33,254 nucleotides of DNA from Candidatus Bathyarchaeota archaeon (GTDB lineage Archaea > Thermoproteota > Bathyarchaeia > Bathyarchaeales > Bathycorpusculaceae), in assembly GCA_003141855.1 (NCBI GenBank), contig PLNS01000013.1:85370-118623 (forward strand), in the 5' to 3' direction. The translations under genes and the position numbers were made by a program. Shown in pieces: positions 7,808-16,038 of the stretch. The notes below the pieces were generated by a model, which ran no database searches, was not told the DNA's origin, and was given only the letters and a program-made list of their open reading frames with translations. Positions within the stretch are counted from its first letter, which is position 1. The number at the start of each line of letters is the position of its first letter.

Positions 7808-8164
7808 ATGTTTGAGCATCATCACGAAAAACTTTTACCTAGAAGCATATTCCTCAAGCGCTTAGCCAAGTATGCACTCATATCTCTCAGCCTGATTCTT
7901 GCTTCATTGGTAATTGGTATGGTTGGTTATCGTGTGCTTGAAGGTTACTCGTGGGTTGACTCTTTCCTCAATGCCGCCATGCTGATGGGCGGAATGGGGC
8001 CAGTTGGCACCTTGCATTCGGATGCGGGAAAAGTATTCGCAGGAATATACGCATTATACTGCGGATTAATCGAGTTGGTTGCAATTGGAATTTTTGCTGC
8101 TCCAATCGTACACAGGTTCCTGCACCACTTCCATTTAGAGGGCGAGCACAAACAAAAACAGTAA
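7808..8164 (+). CDS. Two-helix membrane protein resembling a K+ channel pore domain without the selectivity filter
   Basis: 118 residues. Helix 1 is about 22-43 (YALISLSLILASLVIGMVGY) and helix 2 about 76-100 (VFAGIYALYCGLIELVAIGI). Between them lies WVDSFLNAAMLMGGMGPVG (49-67), then a hydrophilic turn and AGKVFAGIYAL. This layout (helix, pore helix, filter loop, then a G-K-x-F start of the inner helix) closely follows two-helix potassium channels, but the T-V-G-Y-G-D filter is replaced by GGMGPVG. The ends are His-rich (EHHHEK, HRFLHHFHLEGEH), which could bind metal or sense pH. Potassium selectivity is therefore unlikely; ion channel ancestry is inference. It is a single gene with its own promoter. 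Confidence 0.75.
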   Translation: MFEHHHEKLLPRSIFLKRLAKYALISLSLILASLVIGMVGYRVLEGYSWVDSFLNAAMLMGGMGPVGTLHSDAGKVFAGIYALYCGLIELVAIGIFAAPIVHRFLHHFHLEGEHKQKQ

Positions 8165-8282
8165 AAGCTGTTAACCAAATCAGAAAGCTTTCCTATGTGA
8201 ATTCAAAAGTTACCACAGATACTTCTTGAATTGATAGTTTGTTTTGTTAATCTTTTTTAGAAGCGCCTGTTTGTTTCTGGAT

Positions 8283-9524
8283 ATGACTACTGCCATGTTT
8301 TGGCGCAGGAACACCCTGCCAAACGGTTTAAGAGTGCTACTGTTCCCGCGGGAATCGGCAAATACTACCCAGTTATCCATCGCTGTAGAGTATGGGTCGA
8401 ACCAAGAACCCGAAGAAATTGCTGGAGTCGCCCATTTCCTTGAGCACATGATTGCAGGAGGTTCGGCAAAACGAATACATTTATCCCGAAGCGTTGAGAA
8501 TTCGGGTGGAATTTTAGATTTATACACAGACCACGAGCACATGATGACTACGATGGACATCTTACCAGAGGAATTACCTGAAGCTTCCTTTGTCATTTCA
8601 GAATTGCTCTTTAACTCGGATTTTGAGGAAGAAAAATTCAGTAAAGAGCGCAAAATAATTCTCAATGAGCTAGCGGAAGCTTCAGATGACCCAGCAGAAA
8701 GGATTGAGGAATTACTGCTGAAGAGTTTGTTTAAAAAGCATCCTGTGAAGCGCCCAGTTGGAGGTTTTCCGAAAACCATAAAACGTTTAACTTTAGACCA
8801 ATTAATGAATGCGCATAAAACAAATTATGTTCCTCAAAACATGATATTGATTTTAACGGGTAATATCTCAGAAAAAAATGTTGAAATGGTTCTCAAAAAC
8901 TTCGCGAACAAAACTATCAAGGAACCACTTTCAAGAAAAACGTATCCAGTTGAACCAGCTAAACCTAAACCGCTTGTTGTTGAGAAAAAGCCTGGAATAG
9001 CTCAAACATACTTAAGCATTGGTGCAAGAACGGTTTGTTCAAGTCACCAAGATGCGCCTGTGTTAGATTTGGTAAGTGCGTTACTTAGTGGAGGCACTAG
9101 TTCACGTTTATTCATAGAACTGCGGGAAAAGAACGCTTTTACCTATGATGTTAACTCGGACCATAACAAGGGTTTAGATTTTGGTTACTTCAGCATTAAC
9201 TGCGCGGTGAAGAACAAAAATTTGGTTAAAGCAAAGAGCTTAATTCTTAATGAATTATCCAAGTTGAGAACCGAAAAGGTCCCGCTCGATGAATTGGAAA
9301 AAAACAAGAACCTGATCGTAGCGGATATTCTAAGAGGAATGGATAACCCGCAGGATTGCCCGGATATTCTTGCTTATTTGGAAATGCATTTTAAGAATGA
9401 GACCGCATTGGTCGAGTACATTGGTAAGGTAAAGGCTGTTTTAAGTGAAAACATAATGGACGTTGCCAACATTTACCTTCAAGAGGATTATTTTTCAACG
9501 GTCCTTCTTAAGCCGACGAAATAA
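8283..9524 (+). CDS. M16-family zinc metallopeptidase (half-size, M16B-like)
   Basis: About 413 residues from ATG 8283. The frame is open back to TTG 8244, and ATG 8295 just before WRRNTLPNGLRVLLFP is also possible. The inverted zinc motif is HFLEH (long-frame residues 64-68), and the third ligand Glu lies in IILNELAEASDDP about 75 residues later, as in pitrilysin/MPP-like enzymes. The second half carries the partner-domain pattern (YLSIGART, LLSGGTSSRLFIELREKNAFTYDV). The length equals one M16 half, so the active enzyme should be a homodimer or need a partner; no second M16 gene is adjacent. There is no signal peptide, so a cytoplasmic peptidase is likely. Confidence 0.9.
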   Translation: MTTAMFWRRNTLPNGLRVLLFPRESANTTQLSIAVEYGSNQEPEEIAGVAHFLEHMIAGGSAKRIHLSRSVENSGGILDLYTDHEHMMTTMDILPEELPEASFVISELLFNSDFEEEKFSKERKIILNELAEASDDPAERIEELLLKSLFKKHPVKRPVGGFPKTIKRLTLDQLMNAHKTNYVPQNMILILTGNISEKNVEMVLKNFANKTIKEPLSRKTYPVEPAKPKPLVVEKKPGIAQTYLSIGARTVCSSHQDAPVLDLVSALLSGGTSSRLFIELREKNAFTYDVNSDHNKGLDFGYFSINCAVKNKNLVKAKSLILNELSKLRTEKVPLDELEKNKNLIVADILRGMDNPQDCPDILAYLEMHFKNETALVEYIGKVKAVLSENIMDVANIYLQEDYFSTVLLKPTK

Positions 9525-9905
9525 TTATTCTCTCTGGAATGAGTTTTTGAAAATTTGTGTTAGTGAGGTGCCGTTTGACAGACTCCTAACTGCCGTAAAA
9601 GGATGCCCAGAGATACACATTTGGGAGCCTAAGCCCCATAGTGCATAACTGGAAAACAGAGCCTTAATTCGGCTGCAGGTTTGTCTGCCAAACGACTTGA
9701 TGTTTCTCGTTTCTCGGCAAATACCTACTCATTTAATAGAAAATAAAAATTTGTGGGAGTACACAAACAGTCACAAGCCAGATTTTCGCCTTTCTGGCTT
9801 CGCAAGATGCTGTGAAAACGTTGGGAAGCGGTTGTTGTTCATGTTTGAGACCACAAGTTTTCATATAGTTTAATTGCTCTTAATGGTTGGTTAAGTTGGA
9901 TTTCG
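9525..9905. other. Non-coding stretch between M16 peptidase and zinc-ribbon gene
   Basis: No convincing gene is seen. One hairpin-capable repeat occurs: AAGCCAGA (9775-9782) and TCTGGCTT (9793-9800) around a 10-base loop. A TATA-like TTTTCATATAGTTT (about 9857-9870) sits 36-49 bases before the next small gene and may be its promoter. Confidence 0.4.
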
Positions 9906-10052
9906 TTGATTTCGCGTTACAAAGTTAATTGTCCAAAATGCGGAAAAGAGCTTACTAAACCAAATAAAAAACTAGAGAACGCTGTTTTCTGCATAGCTCT
10001 CTTCACATGTGATATATGCGGTACGTCAATCAAGTATGCTACGGAATTTTAG
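9906..10052 (+). CDS. 48-residue zinc-ribbon protein
   Basis: This short frame starts at TTG 9906 and ends at TAG 10050-10052. The product begins with a basic stretch, then NCPKCGKEL (C9, C12) and FTCDICGTSIKYATEF (C35, C38). The two C-P-x-C-G/C-D-x-C-G knuckles are exactly what a four-Cys zinc ribbon requires. GTTGGA (9895-9900) can act as a weak Shine-Dalgarno site, and a TATA-like box lies about 40 bases upstream. The spacing of cysteines and the conserved knuckle residues make chance unlikely. The function is unknown; proteins of this size often bind nucleic acid or a partner enzyme. Confidence 0.6.
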   Translation: MISRYKVNCPKCGKELTKPNKKLENAVFCIALFTCDICGTSIKYATEF

Positions 10053-10296
10053 GTATTGGCGTATAGATTACCATTTAATTTTTCTTTTTGGGGTAAACTA
10101 TGATGCAATCACTTTGGTTAAATCTGCTTAACTTATTTTTTGCCCTATCCTGCAAGTTGCAATAGGTTCTTTTTTTCTATCGAGAGTTGATTTTGAAAAA
10201 AGGGTTTCAGAATAAAGATATTTTTTGTGACTTTTTTTATTGATAGTAAAAGAGACGGTGGGAAAGAATGAGAGGTGGAGGTAGGTCAACCCGCGT

Positions 10297-10321
10297 TTGG
10301 TTCTTTATATAAAGAAACCAA
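10297..10321. promoter_or_regulatory. Palindromic TATA region
   Basis: TTGGTTCTTTATATAAAG followed by AAACCAA is a near-perfect palindrome around the 12-bp core CTTTATATAAAG, which contains TTTATATA. It could serve as TATA box for transcription toward the FtsX gene, with a start near 10335, right at the first operator. The leader would then be about 190 bases. Confidence 0.5.
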
Positions 10322-10333
10322 TCGTGTTGTTTG

Positions 10334-10355
10334 TTAGTCAAGAAACTTTGACTAA
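10334..10355. promoter_or_regulatory. Operator copy 1 (TTAGTCAA-N6-TTGACTAA)
   Basis: Perfect 8-bp inverted repeat with a 6-base spacer (GAAACT), the shape of a site for a dimeric winged-helix repressor such as MarR/PadR types. The binding protein is not in this window. Confidence 0.6.
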
Positions 10356-10366
10356 GCTTTTTGGAG

Positions 10367-10388
10367 TTAGTCAAGAAACCTTGACGAA
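10367..10388. promoter_or_regulatory. Operator copy 2 (TTAGTCAA-N6-TTGACGAA)
   Basis: Second copy with one mismatch in the right arm and nearly the same spacer (GAAACC). It lies 33 bp from copy 1, about three helical turns, so dimers would sit on the same face. It directly precedes AAAAAGCTTTTAACG (10386-10400), a possible second BRE/TATA box. Confidence 0.58.
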
Positions 10389-10524
10389 AAAGCTTTTAAC
10401 GCATAAGCCTCTAAGTCGGCAGATATGAGCAAAGCCATCTTCGGTAATACTTGCACTGCATTCAACTGGGTGTTCTAATGAGTAGCTTTAAAAGCAATTC
10501 AAACAATCAAGGGATTGATACCAA

Positions 10525-13401
10525 ATGCCACTAATGTACCCCATTAAACACGTCTTCCGCAACTGGAAACTCTTCACCGCACTCCTAATCGGCATAGCCC
10601 TTGCAGCAACCTTTTTCGCGGGCATAAGTGTAAAGGCTAATTTAGCCGCTCAACAGTCACTCGATAAGCAACTTAGCTCCGTGCTAACCGATATGCAGTT
10701 TACTGCACCCCTAAACTCCTCCAACCTTGCCCTGGCTTATCAAAACATAACTGGGATTCACGGCGTTAAGCAAGTTGATACGCGCGCTCAAATCTACGGT
10801 ACTCCCATAAGTTTACCGACCAATAACTACACCAGTGTTCAGTACACGCAGATGGCTTCTTTTCCAAATACATCAAGAATATACGATGAATGGTTAAACA
10901 AGCCAGTGGGCGGCATTCCAGAAAACTACACCTACATTATTACAGGCAGCGACCTCGCAAGTAAAGTCGCAATTGGCGATAACATTACAACGATGATTCA
11001 ATTTTATACCCCCAAGTACTACAACACAACCACCATTTACGTCAACCTTACAGTGGCGGGCTTTGCCCAATTAACCGATAAAGGAAACGCCCTTGTAACA
11101 GGCAGCGACTACTACGACCCCATACTAAGTAACTACCGAGGCGGTTCTAGTTACAAAAGTGACCTGATGCTTGTCAGTTGGGAAAACACCCTCCAAAAGC
11201 TCTGGGCCACCACCCCCGATTCAAGCACCCTTAGCATCTCATTTGCCATCTATGTGGATCGTGCAAAACTCGTCAGTCCCTGGAACATGGAGGGGTCGAT
11301 TAGTAGTATACAGGTAATAGCCGATACCATAAAGAACGAGATTCTTGCCAATTACCTATCTGAGGGTTTCTTAAACAACAACTTGGGTAATACACTCTCG
11401 AATTACCAGAGCAACTTCTCAAATACCCTCGTGAGTTTCTTTGTGGTTTCTATACCTATCTTCTTTGTCGCGTGGTATCTTGGCTCAACGGTTTCTGATG
11501 TATCCTTTAACATTCGAAGAAGAGAAATCGGGCTCTTATCAACTAAGGGACTCTCAAGCGGACAAATACAAAGAATGTTCTTAACTGAAGCCTTAGTGAT
11601 AGGTCTTGTCGGCGGAGCTCTCGGCGTAGTGGGTGGCTTAATTTTAAACCAATATTACGCTGGCGGGGTAGACCTAAATAGTCTCTTTACCTCACAAATG
11701 TTTAACCCAACTATCATGGTAATCACTATTGCTTTCGGTGTAATCTTGGCGTTGCTCTCAGTGTTTTGGTCATCTCGAAAAGCTTCCAGATTAGCTGCCG
11801 TTGATACACTTAGAAGTTACATGCCTACAGAATTGGACAAACCGCATCGAAAAATATTGCCGGTGATTGCGCTTATCCTTGGAACATACAAAATTGTAGT
11901 TTTTATCTTAGGAATAAACATCTCTTTATTGTTTAATCAACTGAATGCAGTTGGCGGAAACATCTTCGTAAGCGTGCTTCAGTATCCTCTTACCTTGTTT
12001 GATGCATTGCTAACATACATCGGGCCTTTCCTATTCTTCTGGGGAGTCACAATACTGTTAATCCGAGACTCCACTAAATTCCAGCAATTAGCATCCAAAA
12101 TATCATCGCTAATGGGTGACTTGGGCGCGTTGGCAGCAAAAAACGTAAGAAGAAACCCTGCTCGCCTAGCCGCCATAGCTTTCCTGATTGCCCTAATCAT
12201 CGGATACAGTGTCCAAGTGACTGGGCAAATTGCAAGTCAACAAGATTACATTGTTAGACAAGTTAAAACTAACGTTGGCGCGGACGTGACTGTTAGTGTG
12301 GTAAATGCCACAAAAGGGCAAGCAATCTTAGATGATATAGTGGCGAATGTTTCTGGCATCAGGAATGCAAGCATAGAACGTTCACTTGCGGCTACGCTAA
12401 GCGACCAAGGCGGATCCCTGAACGTAAAACCCATTGATCCTGCCTCATGGGGCGCGTCTGCGTATTATGAGCAAGGATGGTTCAGCGGAACCAGCGTCGA
12501 ACAAATGCTAAAAGAAATGCAAGGAAACAACAACACAATTATTCTAGACCGCACCCTTGCCAAACAACTTAACAAAAATTTATATGATGAAGTAGCAATC
12601 GATTTCCATTCGTGCGCACGTAAACTACGAATAATCGGATTCTACGGTCCCGAGCCCGCTGGCAACATTGGACCTGGACAGGGTATCAGCTATCAATCTG
12701 GGTCTGGATCGGGATTCGCCTCGACCCAAATATACTACTACTCTGGATACGCGTCGTATGTGCCAGCGAACCTCTTCAATGTAAGTAGTCCCTTCAGCGA
12801 CATCTACAAACTAGAGACATTTAACACAAACATCGTAATCAAACTCAACCCAGGCGCAAACGGAACCGACGTAGCCAACCAGATTCGAACCTTAGAGGGA
12901 AACGAAATTTACAGCGTCTCCTCTTTTGATGAACAATGGCGACAGTCACAAGCAATGAACGACCCCACGACATACGGTAGCATGCAGATCCTGGACATTC
13001 AAAGCTTAGGACTCGTGTTCGCGGTCCTCTCAGCCTCAGTTGGAACAGCACTAATAGCCATTGTCAGCTTAAAGGAACGAAGCCGCGAAGCCACCCTGAT
13101 GAGCGTTAGAGGCTTGTCGTATCGGCAACTAGTCTTTATGTTCCTCACAGAAAGCATGGCCATCATAACCTTCGCCGTTATCCTTGGCGTAGTTGTTGGG
13201 ATAATAATCGTTTACGGCACCGTAACTTCAGCCAACGCTGTTTTCCCACAGCTTGTCACGCAACGCCTCATTTTCCCCGCAAACGCCATAGCCACCATAG
13301 GCACCTACATAGCTCTCATATACGCTTCTACAATCGGGGCAATCTTAGTAATGTCAAGTCAATACGTAACAAAACTTGAGAAGATGGTTAGATCAAGATG
13401 A
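10525..13401 (+). CDS. FtsX/MacB-type ABC transporter permease
   Basis: 958 residues. An N-terminal membrane helix (about 15-35, LFTALLIGIALAATFFAGIS) is followed by a large extracytoplasmic domain rich in Asn/Thr/Tyr. FtsX domain 1 is at about 300-420 (FNIRRREIGLLSTKGLSSGQ and flanking helices), further helices lie near 440-515, a second anchoring helix near 550 (LAAIAFLIALIIGYSV) precedes another external domain, and FtsX domain 2 spans about 829-950 (LKERSREATLMSVRGLSYRQ). Such permeases move lipoproteins, peptides or lipids, or transmit force to cell-wall enzymes; the substrate is unknown. The start is ATG 10525 behind AAGGGA (10509-10514); ATG 10534 is an alternative. It overlaps the ATPase start by 4 bases (13398-13401). 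Twin operators upstream suggest it is regulated. Confidence 0.9.
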   Translation: MPLMYPIKHVFRNWKLFTALLIGIALAATFFAGISVKANLAAQQSLDKQLSSVLTDMQFTAPLNSSNLALAYQNITGIHGVKQVDTRAQIYGTPISLPTNNYTSVQYTQMASFPNTSRIYDEWLNKPVGGIPENYTYIITGSDLASKVAIGDNITTMIQFYTPKYYNTTTIYVNLTVAGFAQLTDKGNALVTGSDYYDPILSNYRGGSSYKSDLMLVSWENTLQKLWATTPDSSTLSISFAIYVDRAKLVSPWNMEGSISSIQVIADTIKNEILANYLSEGFLNNNLGNTLSNYQSNFSNTLVSFFVVSIPIFFVAWYLGSTVSDVSFNIRRREIGLLSTKGLSSGQIQRMFLTEALVIGLVGGALGVVGGLILNQYYAGGVDLNSLFTSQMFNPTIMVITIAFGVILALLSVFWSSRKASRLAAVDTLRSYMPTELDKPHRKILPVIALILGTYKIVVFILGINISLLFNQLNAVGGNIFVSVLQYPLTLFDALLTYIGPFLFFWGVTILLIRDSTKFQQLASKISSLMGDLGALAAKNVRRNPARLAAIAFLIALIIGYSVQVTGQIASQQDYIVRQVKTNVGADVTVSVVNATKGQAILDDIVANVSGIRNASIERSLAATLSDQGGSLNVKPIDPASWGASAYYEQGWFSGTSVEQMLKEMQGNNNTIILDRTLAKQLNKNLYDEVAIDFHSCARKLRIIGFYGPEPAGNIGPGQGISYQSGSGSGFASTQIYYYSGYASYVPANLFNVSSPFSDIYKLETFNTNIVIKLNPGANGTDVANQIRTLEGNEIYSVSSFDEQWRQSQAMNDPTTYGSMQILDIQSLGLVFAVLSASVGTALIAIVSLKERSREATLMSVRGLSYRQLVFMFLTESMAIITFAVILGVVVGIIIVYGTVTSANAVFPQLVTQRLIFPANAIATIGTYIALIYASTIGAILVMSSQYVTKLEKMVRSR

Positions 13402-14297
13402 ATGGATTAAACATAAAAATCAGAGACCTAGTCAAAGTGCACCATACTGGTAAAATCGAAGTACAAGCCCTCCGTGGACTAAACTTAGACATCACGCCAG
13501 GCGAACTAGTTTCCATAATCGGACCCAGCGGAAGCGGCAAATCAACCCTACTCAACATCATCGGCGGCCTAGACAAAGCCACCGCAGGCTCAGTTCAAGT
13601 CGGCGAAAAAACCGTAACAGCCCTATCCGTTAGGCAACTTGTCGATTACAGAAGAAAAATCGTCGGACACATCTTCCAAAACCTAAACCTAATCCCAACA
13701 TTGACAGCAAAGGAAAATATCGAGTTTTCAATGGTTGCTTCGGGCGTTGCACGGGGAAAGCGCAAACAGCGAGTGCAAGAACTCCTCAAAACAGTTAGCT
13801 TACTAGACCGTGCCGATCATAAGCCTGAAGAGTTAAGCGGCGGAGAACAGCAAAGAATCGCCATAGCGGCTGCGTTGGCAAATGACGCACCTGTTCTTTT
13901 GGCTGATGAGCCAACTGGCGAGTTGGATACTGCAAACGCAAGAATCATAGTGGAGTACCTCGTCAAAGTGAACCGCGAACTCGGCAAGACCATAGTAATG
14001 GTTACTCATGACCCGAGCGTTGCTAGGGCATCAAACAGGATTCTTCGCATTGAAGATGGCTTAATTAAAACGTCGTTGACACCTTCAGAAGTTATTGTTC
14101 AAGAGAAAGCTGTTTCCTACGTTGACCAGCTCAAAGACAGGATTAGCGAGATATATGTGCAGTTGGATCAGTTTGATGGCGATTTTAGGTCAGGGAAAAT
14201 AGACGGTGATGAATATGTTCAAAAACGGCAAAGCCTCAAGCATATTAGGGATAGCCTCAAAGAAGAGCTTTCAAGAATGGGCGTAATTCCGCCTTAA
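13398..14297 (+). CDS. ABC transporter ATPase (MacB/LolD type) with coiled-coil tail
   Basis: 299 residues. Walker A is GPSGSGKST (42-50), the Q-loop is Gln94 in HIFQNLNLIP, the signature is LSGGEQQR (146-153), Walker B is VLLADEPTGELDT (166-178), and the H-loop His is in VMVTHDPSVA. These are hallmarks of the LolD/MacB group that works with FtsX-type permeases, and the start overlaps the permease stop in ATGA. After the normal end of the domain (about 225) comes a 70-residue charged helical tail (VSYVDQLKDRISEIYVQLDQ and KRQSLKHIRDSLKEELSR) that probably forms a coiled coil. Confidence 0.92.
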   Translation: MNGLNIKIRDLVKVHHTGKIEVQALRGLNLDITPGELVSIIGPSGSGKSTLLNIIGGLDKATAGSVQVGEKTVTALSVRQLVDYRRKIVGHIFQNLNLIPTLTAKENIEFSMVASGVARGKRKQRVQELLKTVSLLDRADHKPEELSGGEQQRIAIAAALANDAPVLLADEPTGELDTANARIIVEYLVKVNRELGKTIVMVTHDPSVARASNRILRIEDGLIKTSLTPSEVIVQEKAVSYVDQLKDRISEIYVQLDQFDGDFRSGKIDGDEYVQKRQSLKHIRDSLKEELSRMGVIPP

Positions 14298-14324
14298 TCG
14301 ACCTCTTTTTTAAAACGAAAGTAC

Positions 14325-14349
14325 CCGCAGCCCATTATGTTGGTTGCGG
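14325..14349 (+). terminator. Hairpin downstream of the ABC ATPase
   Basis: CCGCAGCC (14325-14332) pairs with GGTTGCGG (14342-14349) around a 9-base loop: eight pairs including one G-T. It lies 28 bases after the ATPase stop, after a T-run (14305-14311) that could itself stop transcription. A role in forming the mRNA 3' end is inferred. Confidence 0.35.
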
Positions 14350-14449
14350 TAAAACCCAGAATTTCCAAGCTCTTCCTCTAAACAACCCCCATAAAACACA
14401 TTCACTTCCAATTACCCCTCCACTGCCTATAGAATCCGTTTATTCGCTT

Positions 14450-14460
14450 GTTTTAAATAT
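14450..14460 (+). promoter_or_regulatory. Probable radA TATA box
   Basis: TGTTTTAAATA lies about 35-45 bases before ATG 14495, which predicts a transcript starting near 14480 and a very short leader. GTGAAG (14486-14491) can serve as the ribosome site. Confidence 0.45.
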
Positions 14461-14494
14461 CCCTAACAATACATCATCTAAAAGTGTGAAGATT

Positions 14495-15547
14495 ATGTCC
14501 GAAGACACCGACGTTGAAGCGCAGGAAAACAGCGAAGAACCAGAAGAATCCATACTGGAAACAAACAAGAAAAAATACCAGTTCATAGAAGACCTGCCAG
14601 GAGTTGGTCCAGCAACAGCGCAAAAACTCAAAGAACTCGGCTACCACACCGTGGAATCCTTAGCCATGGCAACCAGCCGTGAACTTGAACCAGTCGGAGT
14701 AAGCGAGAAAAAAGCCTTCCAAGTCATTGAAGCTGCACGCTCATCCATCGGCATCTCATTTATCCGAGCAGACGAACTCTTCAAAATGCGCCAAAGCGTC
14801 CTTCGGATAACTACAGGCAGCAAAGCCTTAGACAAACTCGTCGATGGCGGCTTAGAAACCCAAACCATAACAGAATTTTACGGCGAATACGGCAGTGGCA
14901 AAAGCCAAATGTGCCACCAACTATGCATCAACGTCCAGTTGCCTCCAGAAAAAGGCGGACTAAACGGTGCAGCCTTGTACGTTGATACAGAGAACACTTT
15001 TAGACTGGAACGCATAGTGCAGATGGCAAAGTTTGCAGGCTTAGACCCAGCAGAAGCCATTAAGAAAATTATTTACGCTGAAGCCTACACTTCAGACCAC
15101 CAAATGTTCCTTTTAGAAAACGCTGATGAAATAATCAAGGCAAACAACATCAAACTAATCATAGTAGACTCATTAACCGCCCACTTCAGAAGCGAATACA
15201 TCGGAAGAGAAATGCTCGCGCCAAGACAACAAAAACTCAACAAACACATGCACAAACTCATCGCCTTAGCAAGAGCATTCAACGCCGTAGCAGTCGTAAC
15301 CAACCAAGTCATGGCAAAACCAGACCAGTTCTTCGGCGATGCCATTCACCCAATAGGCGGAAACATCGTCGGTCACACAAGCAACACACGAATCTACCTC
15401 AGACGAGCATCCCATGGACCAATACGCATCGCAAGACTAGTTTCAAGTCCATATTTGCCAGAAGGCGAGGAAATCCTTAAAGTAACCGAGAACGGAATAG
15501 AGGATGTCTCTGAAGAAGAGAAAGCAACCAAACCTCGTGGACGCTAA
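14495..15547 (+). CDS. radA: DNA repair and recombination protein RadA
   Basis: About 350 residues from ATG 14495; the frame is open to GTG 14486. After an acidic N-terminal tail comes the helix-hairpin-helix domain (FIEDLPGVGPATAQKLKELG, 30-49), the polymerisation motif FIRADEL (89-95), Walker A GEYGSGKSQ (130-138), Walker B LIIVDSLTAHFRSEY and the DNA-binding loop after TNQVMAKPDQFFGD with HPIGGNIVGH. RadA is the archaeal Rad51 recombinase that forms filaments on single-stranded DNA and drives strand exchange in the cytoplasm. Walker A has Ser where many RadA proteins have Thr, a harmless swap. The upstream TATA box and the 3-base gap to the next gene define an operon of two. Confidence 0.97.
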   Translation: MSEDTDVEAQENSEEPEESILETNKKKYQFIEDLPGVGPATAQKLKELGYHTVESLAMATSRELEPVGVSEKKAFQVIEAARSSIGISFIRADELFKMRQSVLRITTGSKALDKLVDGGLETQTITEFYGEYGSGKSQMCHQLCINVQLPPEKGGLNGAALYVDTENTFRLERIVQMAKFAGLDPAEAIKKIIYAEAYTSDHQMFLLENADEIIKANNIKLIIVDSLTAHFRSEYIGREMLAPRQQKLNKHMHKLIALARAFNAVAVVTNQVMAKPDQFFGDAIHPIGGNIVGHTSNTRIYLRRASHGPIRIARLVSSPYLPEGEEILKVTENGIEDVSEEEKATKPRGR

Positions 15548-15550
15548 AGT

Positions 15551-16021
15551 ATGCCGATTTCACAAGCCTTAGTTACCAGGTACTTCCAGCTCATAGTCAG
15601 CAGGCAATTTACCGAAGCTGAACGCGAGCTGGAGCGAGTCAAACAAAAAATGCAGAAAACCGAATGGAACAGAGGATATTTCAGGGCGCTTTACGGCATG
15701 TATCTTTCACGCAAAAACAGCGCTACAGACGACTATGCATTTTTCTCAAAAATAGATTTAAGTGACAAAGTAAACCTGCATGCTTACCGAAAAGAGTTCC
15801 TCGAACACATGGGCAACGGCTTACATGGAGACTTTGACCGCGGATACTTTTCAGCTTGGGCAGACTGTATGCGTATAATAACGCGAATGGATGTTCCAAG
15901 TCCACAGAACAGTAACGGCAAAGTTGCTGGAGAAGAAGAAAAAATCGAAACGCTAAGAAGCGATAAGAGTCAAGCTACTATAGCGAATTTTCTGCAAAAA
16001 ACTGAAGATAAACAAGAATAA
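15551..16021 (+). CDS. Uncharacterised RadA-operon protein with C-terminal PIP-box-like motif
   Basis: 156 residues starting 3 bases after the radA stop, so almost certainly co-translated with it. Residues 1-110 are helical and rich in charged and aromatic residues (LVTRYFQLIVSRQFTEAERE, WNRGYFRALYGMYLSRKN, FDRGYFSAWADCMRIITRM), with no recognised family or catalytic motif. Residues 111-140 look disordered. The end reads QATIANFLQKTEDKQE (141-156); Q-x-x-I-x-x-F-L matches the PCNA-interacting peptide (QxxhxxF/Y-F/L) and resembles archaeal tails of replication factor C. The position behind radA and the tail suggest a factor linking recombination to the sliding clamp. That role is inference. 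Confidence 0.8.
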   Translation: MPISQALVTRYFQLIVSRQFTEAERELERVKQKMQKTEWNRGYFRALYGMYLSRKNSATDDYAFFSKIDLSDKVNLHAYRKEFLEHMGNGLHGDFDRGYFSAWADCMRIITRMDVPSPQNSNGKVAGEEEKIETLRSDKSQATIANFLQKTEDKQE

Positions 16022-16030
16022 AAGAAAAAT

Positions 16031-16038
16031 GTTTTTTT
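16031..16038 (+). terminator. T-run terminator after the radA operon
   Basis: GTTTTTTT begins 10 bases after the stop of the PIP-tailed gene, in the junction with the leftward membrane gene. Archaeal RNA polymerase commonly stops at such runs. Confidence 0.4.

Noticed and set aside
8210-8779. 189-residue leftward frame over the M16 peptidase start
   Set aside because: Antisense of a clearly conserved gene, serine-rich low-complexity translation.
9463-9648. 61-residue frame across the end of the M16 gene
   Set aside because: It starts within the peptidase in another frame and shows no family pattern.
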